The notes: generated by a model not told the origin, from the letters alone. A stretch of DNA of 64,000 nt from Photorhabdus akhurstii (GCF_018448925.1 NZ_RCWE01000015.1:46616-110615), one strand, 5' to 3'. Shown: positions 9,932-18,999, numbered from the stretch's first letter. Numbers and translations: made by a program.

Positions 9932-11784
9932 TCGCAAACCTCGTTAATTTCCTTAACCACACTAATATCACTAATACTAATTAGCCCCTGCATCACCATA
10001 CGCAATGAACGTATTAAAATTTCATTATCGCTTGGTGTTCGGCAAGAAATACGCAAATACCTATCAGAATCTATATTTCCTTTGCCAGAACACTCTTTTA
10101 CATATAACCCATGAATATCTAAAAGTAACTGTGATATCGTTTTTGCATCAGAAACATGCAATTTACAGTAAACAAAATTAGAATCCGTTTCATAGGCAGT
10201 AATACCTTCGATTGAATTTAATTCTTGCTGTAATTTTAACGTATCCATAATCACTTGTTCACAACTTAATTTATAACTCTCTCTATATTGAGGTAATCTC
10301 AATAAAAACTCTTCAGCAAAACCATTAATATTCCAAATAGGTAACACTGCTCTTATTTTACCAAGTAATTCCTGATTTGCAGTGGCAATATACCCGATAC
10401 GAATACCACCAATGCCAAAGGTTTTACTCATACTGCGAATGACAGATAAATTCTTATAGTTATCTAAATGCATTAACATTGTGTCATCACGCATTTTAGA
10501 GAAATCTAAGAAAGATTCATCAATAATTAAATCGATATTTAATGCTAACAATTCGCCAGCCAAATATAACAGACTATCAATAGGCGTCAGTTTACCTGTC
10601 GGATTATTTGGTGATTCAATCACTACCACATTTGGCTGTTCTTCTTTCGCCAACGTTAATAGTTCATCAATATCTATCTCAAAATCTCTGCTCTCTTTAC
10701 TATAGCTAAATATTGTTCTGTCTTTACCAAAGCAATTAGCATATTCATTAAATGAAGGTACCGTGACTAATACTTTACCTGTATAAACATCAGGAAGCCG
10801 TTTAATTATCTCAGCAGCGCCATTCGAAATACATAATTGCGTTCTCTCTATCCCAATAAATTCAGATAAAGCATGTTCGACTAAACGATTCCCGCCAGGA
10901 TAATTTAAAAATATTTCATCAAAATTATTCTTTATTTCATCTTTCAATTTCTTAGGTGGAAAGTTGAAATTATAAATTAATCCAAAGTCAATAATAGGAT
11001 AACGCCAGTAACCACCGTGCCTATTTTGAATAAGATCTAATTTATTATTACTTGAGATAAAGTCACAAATAGTAAGATCATAAGTATTATCTACCTCATA
11101 CCATTGAGAATGATCAACAATACTTGCTTTAAATTCAGCCATATTATTCAGCAAAGAGTGTTTAAATATATCCTCATAATATAACCCAGTTGATCCGCTA
11201 TTAACGTAACTTTCTAGCTCTTTAGTCACATATTCAGCAAAATTAGCGGTGCAAATATTATAAATATTTACCGTCTTATATTGACCTTCTTCAACCTGAT
11301 AATGACTATCCTTAGTAGAATTTAATGCAATAATATTATCTTTATCTATTTTTGCATAAGTCCCTTCCATATTACCACTAAGAGGAGAAACAAGGACATT
11401 GAGATCGCCTGCTTTTAACATCACTGTTTCCAAACATTTCTTTGTGAAGAAGATATCCCCTTCAAGGATCAGCGTATCTTGCTTAATCCAATTCCTGGCA
11501 AGATATAAAGAATAGATATTATTGGTTGATTCCCACTTTTCACTATTAACAAATTCAATATCCAGATTATATGTCTTTTGTTTAATATGAGATATTAAAA
11601 TATCGCTCTTATAACCCACCACAATAATAACTTTTTTAATACCGACAGATTCGATATTCCTCAGCGCATTATCGATAAATGATATCTGATTTGTTTCTAC
11701 CAAAGGTTTTGGTTTATTTGATGTTCTAGTTGATAATCTACTGCCTCTTCCGGCACAGAGAAGGATTGCTGTTTTTTTATTCAT
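9928..11784 (-). CDS. Fused nucleotidyltransferase / CobD-like PLP enzyme (accessory operon gene 4)
   Basis: The 618-residue protein is a two-domain fusion. Residues 1-245 form a LicC/PntC-like nucleotidyltransferase: LLCAGRGSRL (8-17) followed by KPKPL (24-28), metal-binding LEGDIF (107-112) and the WYEVD signature (228-232). Residues about 260-618 form a fold-type I PLP enzyme closest by eye to CobD and HisC: YPGGNRL, NNPTG (393-397), IDESF (421-425), and Schiff-base lysine K454 in SMSKTFGIGG. CobD decarboxylates O-phosphothreonine, and some homologues act on O-phosphoserine. The domain pairing recalls FrbH of FR-900098 biosynthesis, which decarboxylates and CMP-activates one substrate. Predicted reaction: phosphoserine to CDP-ethanolamine. 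A 113-bp gap before it may hold an internal promoter. Confidence 0.85.
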   Translation of the reverse strand: MNKKTAILLCAGRGSRLSTRTSNKPKPLVETNQISFIDNALRNIESVGIKKVIIVVGYKSDILISHIKQKTYNLDIEFVNSEKWESTNNIYSLYLARNWIKQDTLILEGDIFFTKKCLETVMLKAGDLNVLVSPLSGNMEGTYAKIDKDNIIALNSTKDSHYQVEEGQYKTVNIYNICTANFAEYVTKELESYVNSGSTGLYYEDIFKHSLLNNMAEFKASIVDHSQWYEVDNTYDLTICDFISSNNKLDLIQNRHGGYWRYPIIDFGLIYNFNFPPKKLKDEIKNNFDEIFLNYPGGNRLVEHALSEFIGIERTQLCISNGAAEIIKRLPDVYTGKVLVTVPSFNEYANCFGKDRTIFSYSKESRDFEIDIDELLTLAKEEQPNVVVIESPNNPTGKLTPIDSLLYLAGELLALNIDLIIDESFLDFSKMRDDTMLMHLDNYKNLSVIRSMSKTFGIGGIRIGYIATANQELLGKIRAVLPIWNINGFAEEFLLRLPQYRESYKLSCEQVIMDTLKLQQELNSIEGITAYETDSNFVYCKLHVSDAKTISQLLLDIHGLYVKECSGKGNIDSDRYLRISCRTPSDNEILIRSLRMVMQGLISISDISVVKEINEVCE

Positions 11785-11897
11785 AGTCTTAATAAATTAT
11801 TTTAAATTGATGTTAAAAGGTTATTCTATTCTTAAATAATAATTAACCTAAAATATAATCCGTTAATAATGATATAAAATTAATATTGAATTAAATA

Positions 11898-13094
11898 TTA
11901 ATTAAATACGAGGTCATATATAACATGCTGATATACCCAAACCCCGTCAATTCTTCCATGAAAATTTTCCTCTCCACCATTTTCACCACCCGTCTTTACA
12001 CCAGACCCCAGACCAAATGTATGAAAATTATTGAGCGTTTCACCTGAAGTTGATACAGGATTTAATTTTTCGTTGATCAACAAACCATATTTATCACTTT
12101 TAAATTCAAGGGTAATATTATTTTTATCAATAATTTCAACAAGTTTTGAGTGATATCCCGTACAGTGAATCAATAAATCATCACAATTAATACGTTTCAT
12201 AACTTCGTCACTCGATATTTCTGAGATATTTAAAATAGAAATATTTTTATGTCTTCTTTCTTTCAATTCTTGAGCAAACACAAAAGAATCATATCTCAAA
12301 CCTGAATATCGGTTAACCCGTCCACTTAAAGGACAGACATCTTCCTGAGTGAAAGCATAGCCATAAGATTCTGCACTTGCAGGTGAATCAAAGAACAATT
12401 TGAAATCTTTATTAACCAGAACATTTATCTTACCGGTAAATTTTAATTGCTCTATCAGCCGAATTAAACAAGAAACAGAACTATGTGACGAACCCAATAT
12501 TGATATACTTCTTACATCACCTTTATTTATAACCTCATCATAGAAACCTTTAATGAAATCACCTGAGGTAATATTGTTGCTATTATGCAATAATCTGGAT
12601 TCGTTTGGAGCTCCACCTATATTAAACAGCACTTTTCTCGCTGATACAATATAATCTTCATTATTTTTATGATAAGTTATATCATAGTTACCATCTTCAT
12701 TCTGCTTAATCTTTTTCACTTCCGCATCAGTCAAAATATTAAACCGATCACCATATTTATTTTCCTGAATAAAACGTGCAATTCTCTCCAAATATTGACC
12801 GACAAACCTCAATTCAACTGGCTTATCTCTATTGGCACTAAAATGTTCCCACTCCGGTGTTGATCTTATATATTGACTAAGTTCATCATCACAACCATCA
12901 AACTTCTCTAAAAATACACTACCTAAGGAGTTCGCAGTAATTTTATATTTCTTTAATGAACCAGAACCCACCATCTCTGTTTTTTCTAAAATCAGACAAT
13001 TTTTTATGGCTTCATCTTTTAATAAATCCGGGATTAATGAAATATTTGCAGGCCCCGCGCCACACATTACCACATCATAAAACTGCTTATTCAT
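11898..13094 (-). CDS. FAD/NADPH-dependent N-hydroxylase-like flavoprotein (accessory operon gene 3)
   Basis: This 398-residue protein resembles class B flavoprotein N-hydroxylating monooxygenases (lysine/ornithine N-monooxygenase superfamily). An FAD-binding CGAGPANISL motif lies at the N-terminus (residues 11-20), an NADPH-binding ILGSSHSSVS lies mid-protein, and an HCTGY segment of the ATGY type and HTFGLGSGV lie towards the C-terminus. ATG 13094 was chosen over TTG 13100 because an AGGG lies eight bases upstream; it overlaps the preceding gene's stop by eight bases. In FR-900098 synthesis the equivalent FrbG hydroxylates the amine of a CMP-linked intermediate, so the same role is proposed here. 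A siderophore hydroxylase is the main alternative, but no siderophore synthetase is in the window. Confidence 0.8.
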   Translation of the reverse strand: MNKQFYDVVMCGAGPANISLIPDLLKDEAIKNCLILEKTEMVGSGSLKKYKITANSLGSVFLEKFDGCDDELSQYIRSTPEWEHFSANRDKPVELRFVGQYLERIARFIQENKYGDRFNILTDAEVKKIKQNEDGNYDITYHKNNEDYIVSARKVLFNIGGAPNESRLLHNSNNITSGDFIKGFYDEVINKGDVRSISILGSSHSSVSCLIRLIEQLKFTGKINVLVNKDFKLFFDSPASAESYGYAFTQEDVCPLSGRVNRYSGLRYDSFVFAQELKERRHKNISILNISEISSDEVMKRINCDDLLIHCTGYHSKLVEIIDKNNITLEFKSDKYGLLINEKLNPVSTSGETLNNFHTFGLGSGVKTGGENGGEENFHGRIDGVWVYQHVIYDLVFN

Positions 13095-13482
13095 TGACAA
13101 ACCCTAACATTTTTAACGAAATTTGTGTTTCAATAACATTTCCGGCAAACTCATGACGAGTCTGCTTATAACCAAGCGGTTGCCCAGCCAAACCCGCCTT
13201 AATAACATCACTATGACTAATTGTTTTATTCTCATTGCGGGAATAAACTAACAGCTCCTTCTCATAATCAAATGCCAGACAAGGAATGCAACTTAATTTT
13301 AGTGTTTTGGCTAATTCAAGCCTATGATGACCATCAATAACCACATTCGTTGCTTCATCAATCCAGATTGGTTGAGTCCAAAAACCTTCAAATTTAACTT
13401 TTTCGATTAACTGCTGGACACGATCAGGGCAATGTAATTCAGTTGGTCTAAGATTTGAGACTTCTTCTAATATTAATTTCAT
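13087..13482 (-). CDS. ParB/Srx-fold protein, candidate free-serine kinase (accessory operon gene 2)
   Basis: This compact 131-residue protein carries the ParB/sulfiredoxin-fold motif VIDGHHRLELA (48-58) and a C-terminal VIKAGLAG...KQTRH stretch. It has no DNA-binding helix-turn-helix, so it is not a chromosome-partition ParB. The same motif pair occurs in free-serine kinases of this fold (archaeal SerK; SbnI of staphyloferrin B synthesis), which make O-phospho-L-serine. E15 in the early LRPTELH segment is a candidate for their catalytic glutamate, though this is a guess. It overlaps its upstream neighbour by 35 bp and its downstream neighbour by 8 bp, so it is clearly part of the operon. Other ParB-like functions remain possible. 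Confidence 0.75.
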   Translation of the reverse strand: MKLILEEVSNLRPTELHCPDRVQQLIEKVKFEGFWTQPIWIDEATNVVIDGHHRLELAKTLKLSCIPCLAFDYEKELLVYSRNENKTISHSDVIKAGLAGQPLGYKQTRHEFAGNVIETQISLKMLGFVNE

Positions 13483-14680
13483 GTTTATCCCTTAGTTTAA
13501 ACATCCGATAGAAAATTACCAACATCAACACACTTAATATCGCTAATAATTGAAATAACACTCCACCATCAAATAATTGAATAATAGCACCACCAACCAA
13601 CGGCGATATAGAAAAACCAATACTATAAAGTGACGCTGCACCAAAATATGCGCCACGTAAATCATTTGGCGCCAAACGATCAATGAAAACATTCACACAC
13701 GGAAACAAAATAGTTTGACTGATACTCATGGTAAAAGCAGCTATATACCACAATAAATAAACATCATAATACTTGAATGAAATAAAGAACATAAATTCAG
13801 ATAAAATGAGTAATACAGACCCTATATTTATTTTCGTTTCCAACGCCATTTTTTGCGTTAACATGGAAAACGGTAACTGCATAACGACAATGGTTATCGC
13901 ATGTAACATAATAAGCGAAGCAATAAACTCAGCATACCCATTAAACCCTAATGAGGTAATTAACTGTGGCAAAGTTGAATCAAAATGGCCAAAAATAAAC
14001 ATCATGAGAATATTATTGATAACCAACATTAAAAACACACGGTCATTCAATAAAACCTTTATCGTTCCTTTAAAGTCTTCATTATTTGTTAAGTTGATTT
14101 TTATTTTCTTGCCAAATAGATAAACAGGGATCATAAAAATCACATAGGATACCGAAACAATCAAAAAAGAAATAGAATTAATATCCAGGCTTAATTTTAT
14201 TCCTAAATAAGGCCCGACTACCGCTCCCGCATTTAGAAATAAATACCTTAAGTACATGGCATTCTCTCTTACCTGCTTTTCCTCAATAATATCACCGATA
14301 ACGGCTTTTATAGGATTATTCACCAGCGCCCAAGAAATATTCGCTAATAAAGTGCCAATAATAAAACCAGACTGATGTTCAGACAACCATAATATTAAAT
14401 ATGCCAATGAAGATATAAGACATCCAATGATAATTATCTTAGCCCGGCCAACTTTATCAGAGAAGTAACCTGCATAAAAACTTAATATTGATGAAATCGC
14501 AATGGATAAAGAGAGAACTAATCCAATCATCGATGCAGTAAAATTAAACTTTGTATATAATATGATGGATATAAAAGGCCATACCATCATTGATGTTGAT
14601 CTTGTTACAAAAGTCCCCAGAAATAGACCCCATATACATGCCGGTATGGATGTATAATTATTAAGAGAAAAATTTTTCAT
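13448..14680 (-). CDS. MFS transporter, candidate product exporter (accessory operon gene 1)
   Basis: The product is a 410-residue, 12-helix major facilitator superfamily protein. The MFS loop 2-3 signature is seen as GYFSDKVGRAKII, and the protein ends in a short basic tail. Length and topology fit a drug/H+ antiporter. It is the first gene of the leftward operon and overlaps the ParB-like gene by 35 bp. An exporter at the head of a small-molecule operon usually secretes the product and protects the host; MFS export (Fsr) is a known fosmidomycin resistance route. The ribosome binding site is weak and the sequence is AT-rich, as in the whole cluster. Substrate is inferred only from context. 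Confidence 0.85.
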   Translation of the reverse strand: MKNFSLNNYTSIPACIWGLFLGTFVTRSTSMMVWPFISIILYTKFNFTASMIGLVLSLSIAISSILSFYAGYFSDKVGRAKIIIIGCLISSLAYLILWLSEHQSGFIIGTLLANISWALVNNPIKAVIGDIIEEKQVRENAMYLRYLFLNAGAVVGPYLGIKLSLDINSISFLIVSVSYVIFMIPVYLFGKKIKINLTNNEDFKGTIKVLLNDRVFLMLVINNILMMFIFGHFDSTLPQLITSLGFNGYAEFIASLIMLHAITIVVMQLPFSMLTQKMALETKINIGSVLLILSEFMFFISFKYYDVYLLWYIAAFTMSISQTILFPCVNVFIDRLAPNDLRGAYFGAASLYSIGFSISPLVGGAIIQLFDGGVLFQLLAILSVLMLVIFYRMFKLRDKHEINIRRSLKS

Positions 14681-15362
14681 TGCTATGTTCTTATATTATT
14701 TATCTTGATATCTTTTAAGCCAATCATTTAAAATACTTATGAAAGCACATAAAATCCACTCTCCCCTACAAAAAATAAAATGTAGAGGAAATCACTAGGA
14801 TGATCTGTACGATAAAGCAAATCCAATGATATATGATTTATTCTTAATATATTATCAAAACAGATGTTAATTGCAAACGAAATATGACACTTTTGTTACA
14901 TGTTAAACGTAGATCAAATGCTGGTGATGTTAGTAAGCAACATAATGACATAAGTACTTTGCACTTTAACAGGCAAAAACGCAGGTAAAAAGGGCCTTTA
15001 ATCTCAGATAGATACCTTTCAGTTCAATCTTTATCTATTCAAATAGCAATCAAAACTCAGCTTAATCTAATCCCAAAATAAACTGTAATATTATATTCAA
15101 AGTGAAATAGATAAATAAAATTGTATTTTAGTTTAATAGCTAAACTCTGGTGGGGATAATTATTATTTATAGATTTATATGAAGCCATCTGAGATTAAAA
15201 CTGGAAACTATTTCACAGGCCCAAAATATTCAATAACTAAAATTGGGATTAGTAATGAGTTTATTCTTTAATTTCCTTAATGAGAGTAATGGTATATTCA
15301 AACCAAGAGAACTGTCTTATCATCTCAACTCATTTGATACTAACTATGAAGGATTACTCGCG
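14681..15362. other. AT-rich divergent intergenic region
   Basis: This 680-bp region separates the leftward accessory operon from the rightward EamA gene and must contain both promoters. No clear operator, tRNA or small gene was found. A 40-codon in-frame extension of the EamA gene reaches 15243 but has no ribosome binding site or hydrophobic character, so it was left untranslated. Confidence 0.5.
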
Positions 15363-15791
15363 ATGGGTACCTGGCTTATCTATGCCTTATTATCAGCGTT
15401 TACTGCCGCTTTGGTCGCTATCTTCGGAAAAATCGGTTTGCAAAATCTTGATGCCAATACAGCAACAGCAATACGCGCAGTCATTATGGCGTTGTTTCTT
15501 GTCGGCGTCGTTGTAGTACAGGGAAAATTAAATCTGGTTAGTGAAGTGCTGGCAAACCGCAAGGCGTTGCTTTTTATCGTTTTAAGCGGTGTGGCGGGGG
15601 CATTGTCATGGCTGTTCTACTTTCTGGCAATCAGAAACGGCAATGTTTCTCAGGTTGCCCCGATTGATAAACTCAGTGTCGTGTTTGCTGTTATCTTGGC
15701 CGTTATCTTATTTGGTGAAAAGATATCATTTATGGCCGCAGGTGGTGTTGCACTGATCACTGCCGGCGCATTAATGGTTGCCTTGGGCTGA
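15363..15791 (+). CDS. Half-size EamA/DMT-family transporter
   Basis: This is a 142-residue protein of about five hydrophobic helices with one EamA repeat, half the size of the usual ten-helix drug/metabolite transporters. Half-size members act as homo- or heterodimers. The internal ATG 15363 was preferred to an upstream ATG at 15243 because GAAGGA lies nine bases before it and the protein then begins with the first membrane helix (TWLIYALLSAFTAAL). The C-terminal SVVFAVILAVILFGEK motif is typical of the family. A hairpin terminator follows immediately. Substrate unknown; a link with the adjacent divergent operon is possible but unproven. Confidence 0.85.
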   Translation: MGTWLIYALLSAFTAALVAIFGKIGLQNLDANTATAIRAVIMALFLVGVVVVQGKLNLVSEVLANRKALLFIVLSGVAGALSWLFYFLAIRNGNVSQVAPIDKLSVVFAVILAVILFGEKISFMAAGGVALITAGALMVALG

Positions 15792-15800
15792 AAAATAAAA

Positions 15801-15838
15801 AATCCGCAAAAGCCATTTCACCATTGCGGATTCTTTTT
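15801..15838. terminator. Bidirectional terminator between EamA gene and pgm
   Basis: The inverted repeat AATCCGCAA/TTGCGGATT (9 bp, 15801-15809 and 15824-15832) is followed by CTTTTT on the plus strand and flanked by an A-rich tract that gives a T run on the minus strand. It sits between convergent genes. Confidence 0.85.
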
Positions 15839-15852
15839 AATCGAATAAAAGA

Positions 15853-17493
15853 TCAACCTGCGGCAAAAACCTGGTTAACAATATCCAGTGCTTCCTGCTC
15901 AATTTTCTGCCGGTGCTCAGGACCAAGGAGGCTTTCACAATAAATTTTGTAGGCTTCTTCTGTCCCCGATGGGCGAGCGGCAAACCAGCCGTTTTCTGTT
16001 ATCACTTTTAAGCCGCCTATTGACGCTCCGTTACCAGAAGCTTTTGTCAACCGGGCTGTGATTGGATCACCAGCAAGCTTATCCGCTTTCACCATTTCTG
16101 GTGATAACTTGGCTAATAATGCCTTCTGCTGATAAGTTGCCGACGCCTGAATACGGCTATAACTTGGCGTACCGAAGCGAACCGCCAACTTATTGTAATG
16201 CTGCTGCGGATTTTCCCCCGTTACCGCAGTCATCTCTGCCGCCAGTAAACACAAGATAATCCCATCTTTATCTGTAGACCACGGCGTACCATCAAAACGC
16301 AGGAAAGAAGCTCCTGCGCTCTCCTCTCCGCCAAAGCCCAACTCACCTTTATATAGACCGTCAACAAACCACTTAAAACCTACGGGTACTTCCACCAATT
16401 TACGACCAAGATCGGCGACAACCCGATCAATCATGGCACTAGATACCAATGTTTTACCTACCGCAACACTTTCTGACCATTGCGGACGATGGCGGAATAG
16501 GTAATCTATCGCAGTTGCCAGATAGTGGTTCGGATTCATCAAACCGGCGGGAGTGACAATACCGTGGCGGTCGTAATCAGGATCGTTTGCAAAAGCCAAA
16601 TCAAACTTATCGCGCATGGCTAACAAACCCGCCATTGCCCAAGGGGACGAGCAATCCATACGAATGACGCCATCATGATCCAAGTGCATAAAACGGAATG
16701 TCTGATCGACTTGATCGTTAACCAACGTCAGATCTAAATTGTAGCGCTCACCGATACGCTGCCAAAATGCAATGCCAGAACCCCCTAAAGGATCAATACC
16801 AATTTTCAGCCCGGCCTGTTGGATAGCAGCCATATCAACCACATCGCCCAACGCGCTAACATACGGCTCAACTAAATCCTGCTGATGCAAATATTCACTG
16901 CTCAATACCTGAACAAATGGCAAGCGTTTAATGCCTTTCAGACCTTCTGCAAGCAACTCATTAGCACGACGTTCTATAATTGCTGTCAAATCCGTATCTG
17001 CCGGGCCGCCATCAGGTGGGTTATATTTAATCCCTCCGTCTTCTGGTGGATTATGGGAAGGGGTAATAACAATCCCGTCAGCCAACGCTTTCCCCAAGCG
17101 GTTATAACAAAGGATGGCATGAGAAATCGCAGGTGTTGGAGTAAATCCATTATTTTCCTGCACAATCACGTTCACGCTGTTAGCCGTTAGGACTTCCAAT
17201 ACGGAAATAAATGCCGATTCTGATAAAGCATGAGTATCTTTACCCACATAACAAGGGCCATTAATTCCCCGTTGCTTGCGAACTTCTGCAACAGCCTGAG
17301 TAATTGCCAGAATATGCGCCTCATTAAAACTGTGACGCTGAGAACTGCCACGATGACCGGATGTACCAAATTTAACCTTATGCTCAGAGTTCTCCGGCTG
17401 AGGATGTAAGGTGTAATACTGTGATGTAAGCTGCGCTACATTTATCAGATCACTTTGGCGGGCAATCTGTCCCGCACGCGGATGATTTACCAC
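15853..17493 (-). CDS. pgm: Phosphoglucomutase (alpha-D-glucose)
   Basis: Pgm interconverts glucose-1-phosphate and glucose-6-phosphate, feeding UDP-glucose, LPS and trehalose synthesis. The 546 residues match E. coli Pgm (546) almost throughout. The phospho-serine loop is TPSHNPP ([17 protein letters not shown]), the metal-binding loop is DPDYDRHG, the sugar-binding loop is GGEESAG, and the phosphate-binding ARPSGTE lies near the C-terminus. seqA lies 59 bp upstream on the same strand, as in E. coli, so the two are probably co-transcribed. No anomalies. Confidence 0.98.
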   Translation of the reverse strand: MVNHPRAGQIARQSDLINVAQLTSQYYTLHPQPENSEHKVKFGTSGHRGSSQRHSFNEAHILAITQAVAEVRKQRGINGPCYVGKDTHALSESAFISVLEVLTANSVNVIVQENNGFTPTPAISHAILCYNRLGKALADGIVITPSHNPPEDGGIKYNPPDGGPADTDLTAIIERRANELLAEGLKGIKRLPFVQVLSSEYLHQQDLVEPYVSALGDVVDMAAIQQAGLKIGIDPLGGSGIAFWQRIGERYNLDLTLVNDQVDQTFRFMHLDHDGVIRMDCSSPWAMAGLLAMRDKFDLAFANDPDYDRHGIVTPAGLMNPNHYLATAIDYLFRHRPQWSESVAVGKTLVSSAMIDRVVADLGRKLVEVPVGFKWFVDGLYKGELGFGGEESAGASFLRFDGTPWSTDKDGIILCLLAAEMTAVTGENPQQHYNKLAVRFGTPSYSRIQASATYQQKALLAKLSPEMVKADKLAGDPITARLTKASGNGASIGGLKVITENGWFAARPSGTEEAYKIYCESLLGPEHRQKIEQEALDIVNQVFAAG

Positions 17494-17552
17494 TTTAAAT
17501 CTCCCCTGGACAAGAGCTGCGCTGCACTTTGTGTCAGCACAGCCTTAATCAG

Positions 17553-18077
17553 TTAAATCGTGCCACATACCTTGTCGATAAAATTGGCTGAGAATTTCAT
17601 ATCCTGCATAATTTGCTCAACCATATTACGCTTACGATCAGTATTGGTGTTAGTAATCACCCAAAAAGGTGTGCCCGGAATGTGACGAGGTTTAGTTTGT
17701 TTACCACTGGCGAGTAATGTCTGTTGATCACCAGCAAAATAAACGCGGGTACGACCATGCATAGCATCAGTCGTCTGGGAAAAACTTTCGCTGTTCAAAC
17801 TATATAATGTAGATAAGATCAACATAAAACGCTCAACAGATTTTTTCTTATCAGAATAGTCATCTGAAAGTAACAATTCACGCATCACACGGACAGAATC
17901 ACGCTGGCGGACTACCGGCGCTTTCTCCACAGCACTGATAGGCTGTGCATTTTGTACTGGCTGCTCGGCGTTAAATTTCAACATTCGCCGTAAAATATCA
18001 GATGCACTTTCACCAATATGTTGTGTGTGGCTGGCAATATAGCGGTAAAGGTCTTCATCAACTTCTATCGTTTTCAT
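17553..18077 (-). CDS. seqA: Negative regulator of replication initiation SeqA
   Basis: SeqA binds hemimethylated GATC sites, sequesters oriC and delays re-initiation. The 174-residue product starts with the multimerisation helix (MKTIEVDEDLYRYIASHT) and ends with the GATC-binding domain, including KPRHIPGTPFWVITNTNT and the NMVEQIM helix. E. coli SeqA is 181 residues; the linker is slightly shorter here. It precedes pgm in the same direction, the conserved enterobacterial order. About 920 bp of non-coding DNA lies upstream, where a synteny break relative to E. coli occurs. Confidence 0.97.
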   Translation of the reverse strand: MKTIEVDEDLYRYIASHTQHIGESASDILRRMLKFNAEQPVQNAQPISAVEKAPVVRQRDSVRVMRELLLSDDYSDKKKSVERFMLILSTLYSLNSESFSQTTDAMHGRTRVYFAGDQQTLLASGKQTKPRHIPGTPFWVITNTNTDRKRNMVEQIMQDMKFSANFIDKVCGTI

Positions 18078-18999
18078 TTCTATCCAGTACTGTTCTAAAT
18101 AAAAAATTTTGACAGATTATAAAGTATAAAAAGAGAAAACAAAACAATTAAAATTTCAATAACTTAAAAGTATTTAAACATGAAAAACAGCATAATAAAA
18201 TATCCACTTTTCATTTAAAATAAATCAATCAGTTACATAAATATTGTGAATATAAATCTCATTATCATGTTAAAGACTTCCCACAAGCCGGGGAATAAAT
18301 CATCGCTATATTGCAGAAAGTTTTTATGATGATAGTAAAGAACGTCACAAAACCTATTTATTCATTGTAAAGTGTCATATCAATCTTTTAATACCACCTA
18401 TTTAAGCGTTGATAATCACATAATGATTTATTCTGACATTACACCCAGATAATAATAAAACCTGGTTGCAACATTTCTGACAATAAATTTAATCAAGGAA
18501 GATTAAGCAGCGAAGGGGAAAATTGATTATAGACGGTAAAACAGTTTAAATTCATGGAGATGTATGTCTATCCCCATTAAATCTTGACATAAAATGCATT
18601 TTAGTAAATTACACGCCTTTTATTTACATATAATATTTACCACTTGCAAAAAATAAATCGTAACCATATAAATTATATGAAAAAATTGTCAATGTTATTA
18701 TTATTACATTTTATAGCATTAAGATTTTAAACTAAAACTTTATATTCTGTTTTCAATGTTAATTATAGATAAAATAATCTCACAATTAATTATATAAATC
18801 ATAATATCTATTCTTTAAATTTATTCTTATAAATTCACAACAACATTATTAAACCAAAATTTCATATGAATACTCGAAAATAAAATAGATTTCCATGTCT
18901 TTCAACATTAATATACAGTTGAAATGGTTATATTTTATAAAATTTCAGTCAGATATATACAGTCATTAATTTTGAAATGTATATATCTGCCTTTATAAT
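18078..18999. other. Long AT-rich intergenic region between seqA and glk
   Basis: There are 922 bp without a supported gene. The sequence is strongly AT-rich with poly-A/T runs and many stop codons in every frame; the longest short frames lack ribosome binding sites. The seqA promoter must lie at the left end. In E. coli, seqA and glk are far apart on the chromosome, so this is a rearrangement junction. No insertion-sequence remnant was recognised. Confidence 0.5.

Noticed and set aside
8410-14680. Interpretation of the accessory operon as a phosphonate pathway
   Set aside because: No PEP mutase or phosphonopyruvate decarboxylase gene is present in or beside the operon; the ParB/SerK-like gene suggests a phosphate ester instead. 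A PEP mutase elsewhere in the genome cannot be excluded.
8410-14680. Interpretation of the accessory operon as a hydroxamate siderophore cluster
   Set aside because: An N-hydroxylase and formyltransferase fit, but there is no NRPS, NIS synthetase, TonB receptor or iron transporter nearby, and the cytidylyltransferase/PLP fusion would have no role.
15243-15362. N-terminal extension of the EamA gene to ATG 15243 or 15255
   Set aside because: The extra residues are not hydrophobic, lack family similarity and have a poor ribosome binding site, whereas ATG 15363 has GAAGGA at the right distance.
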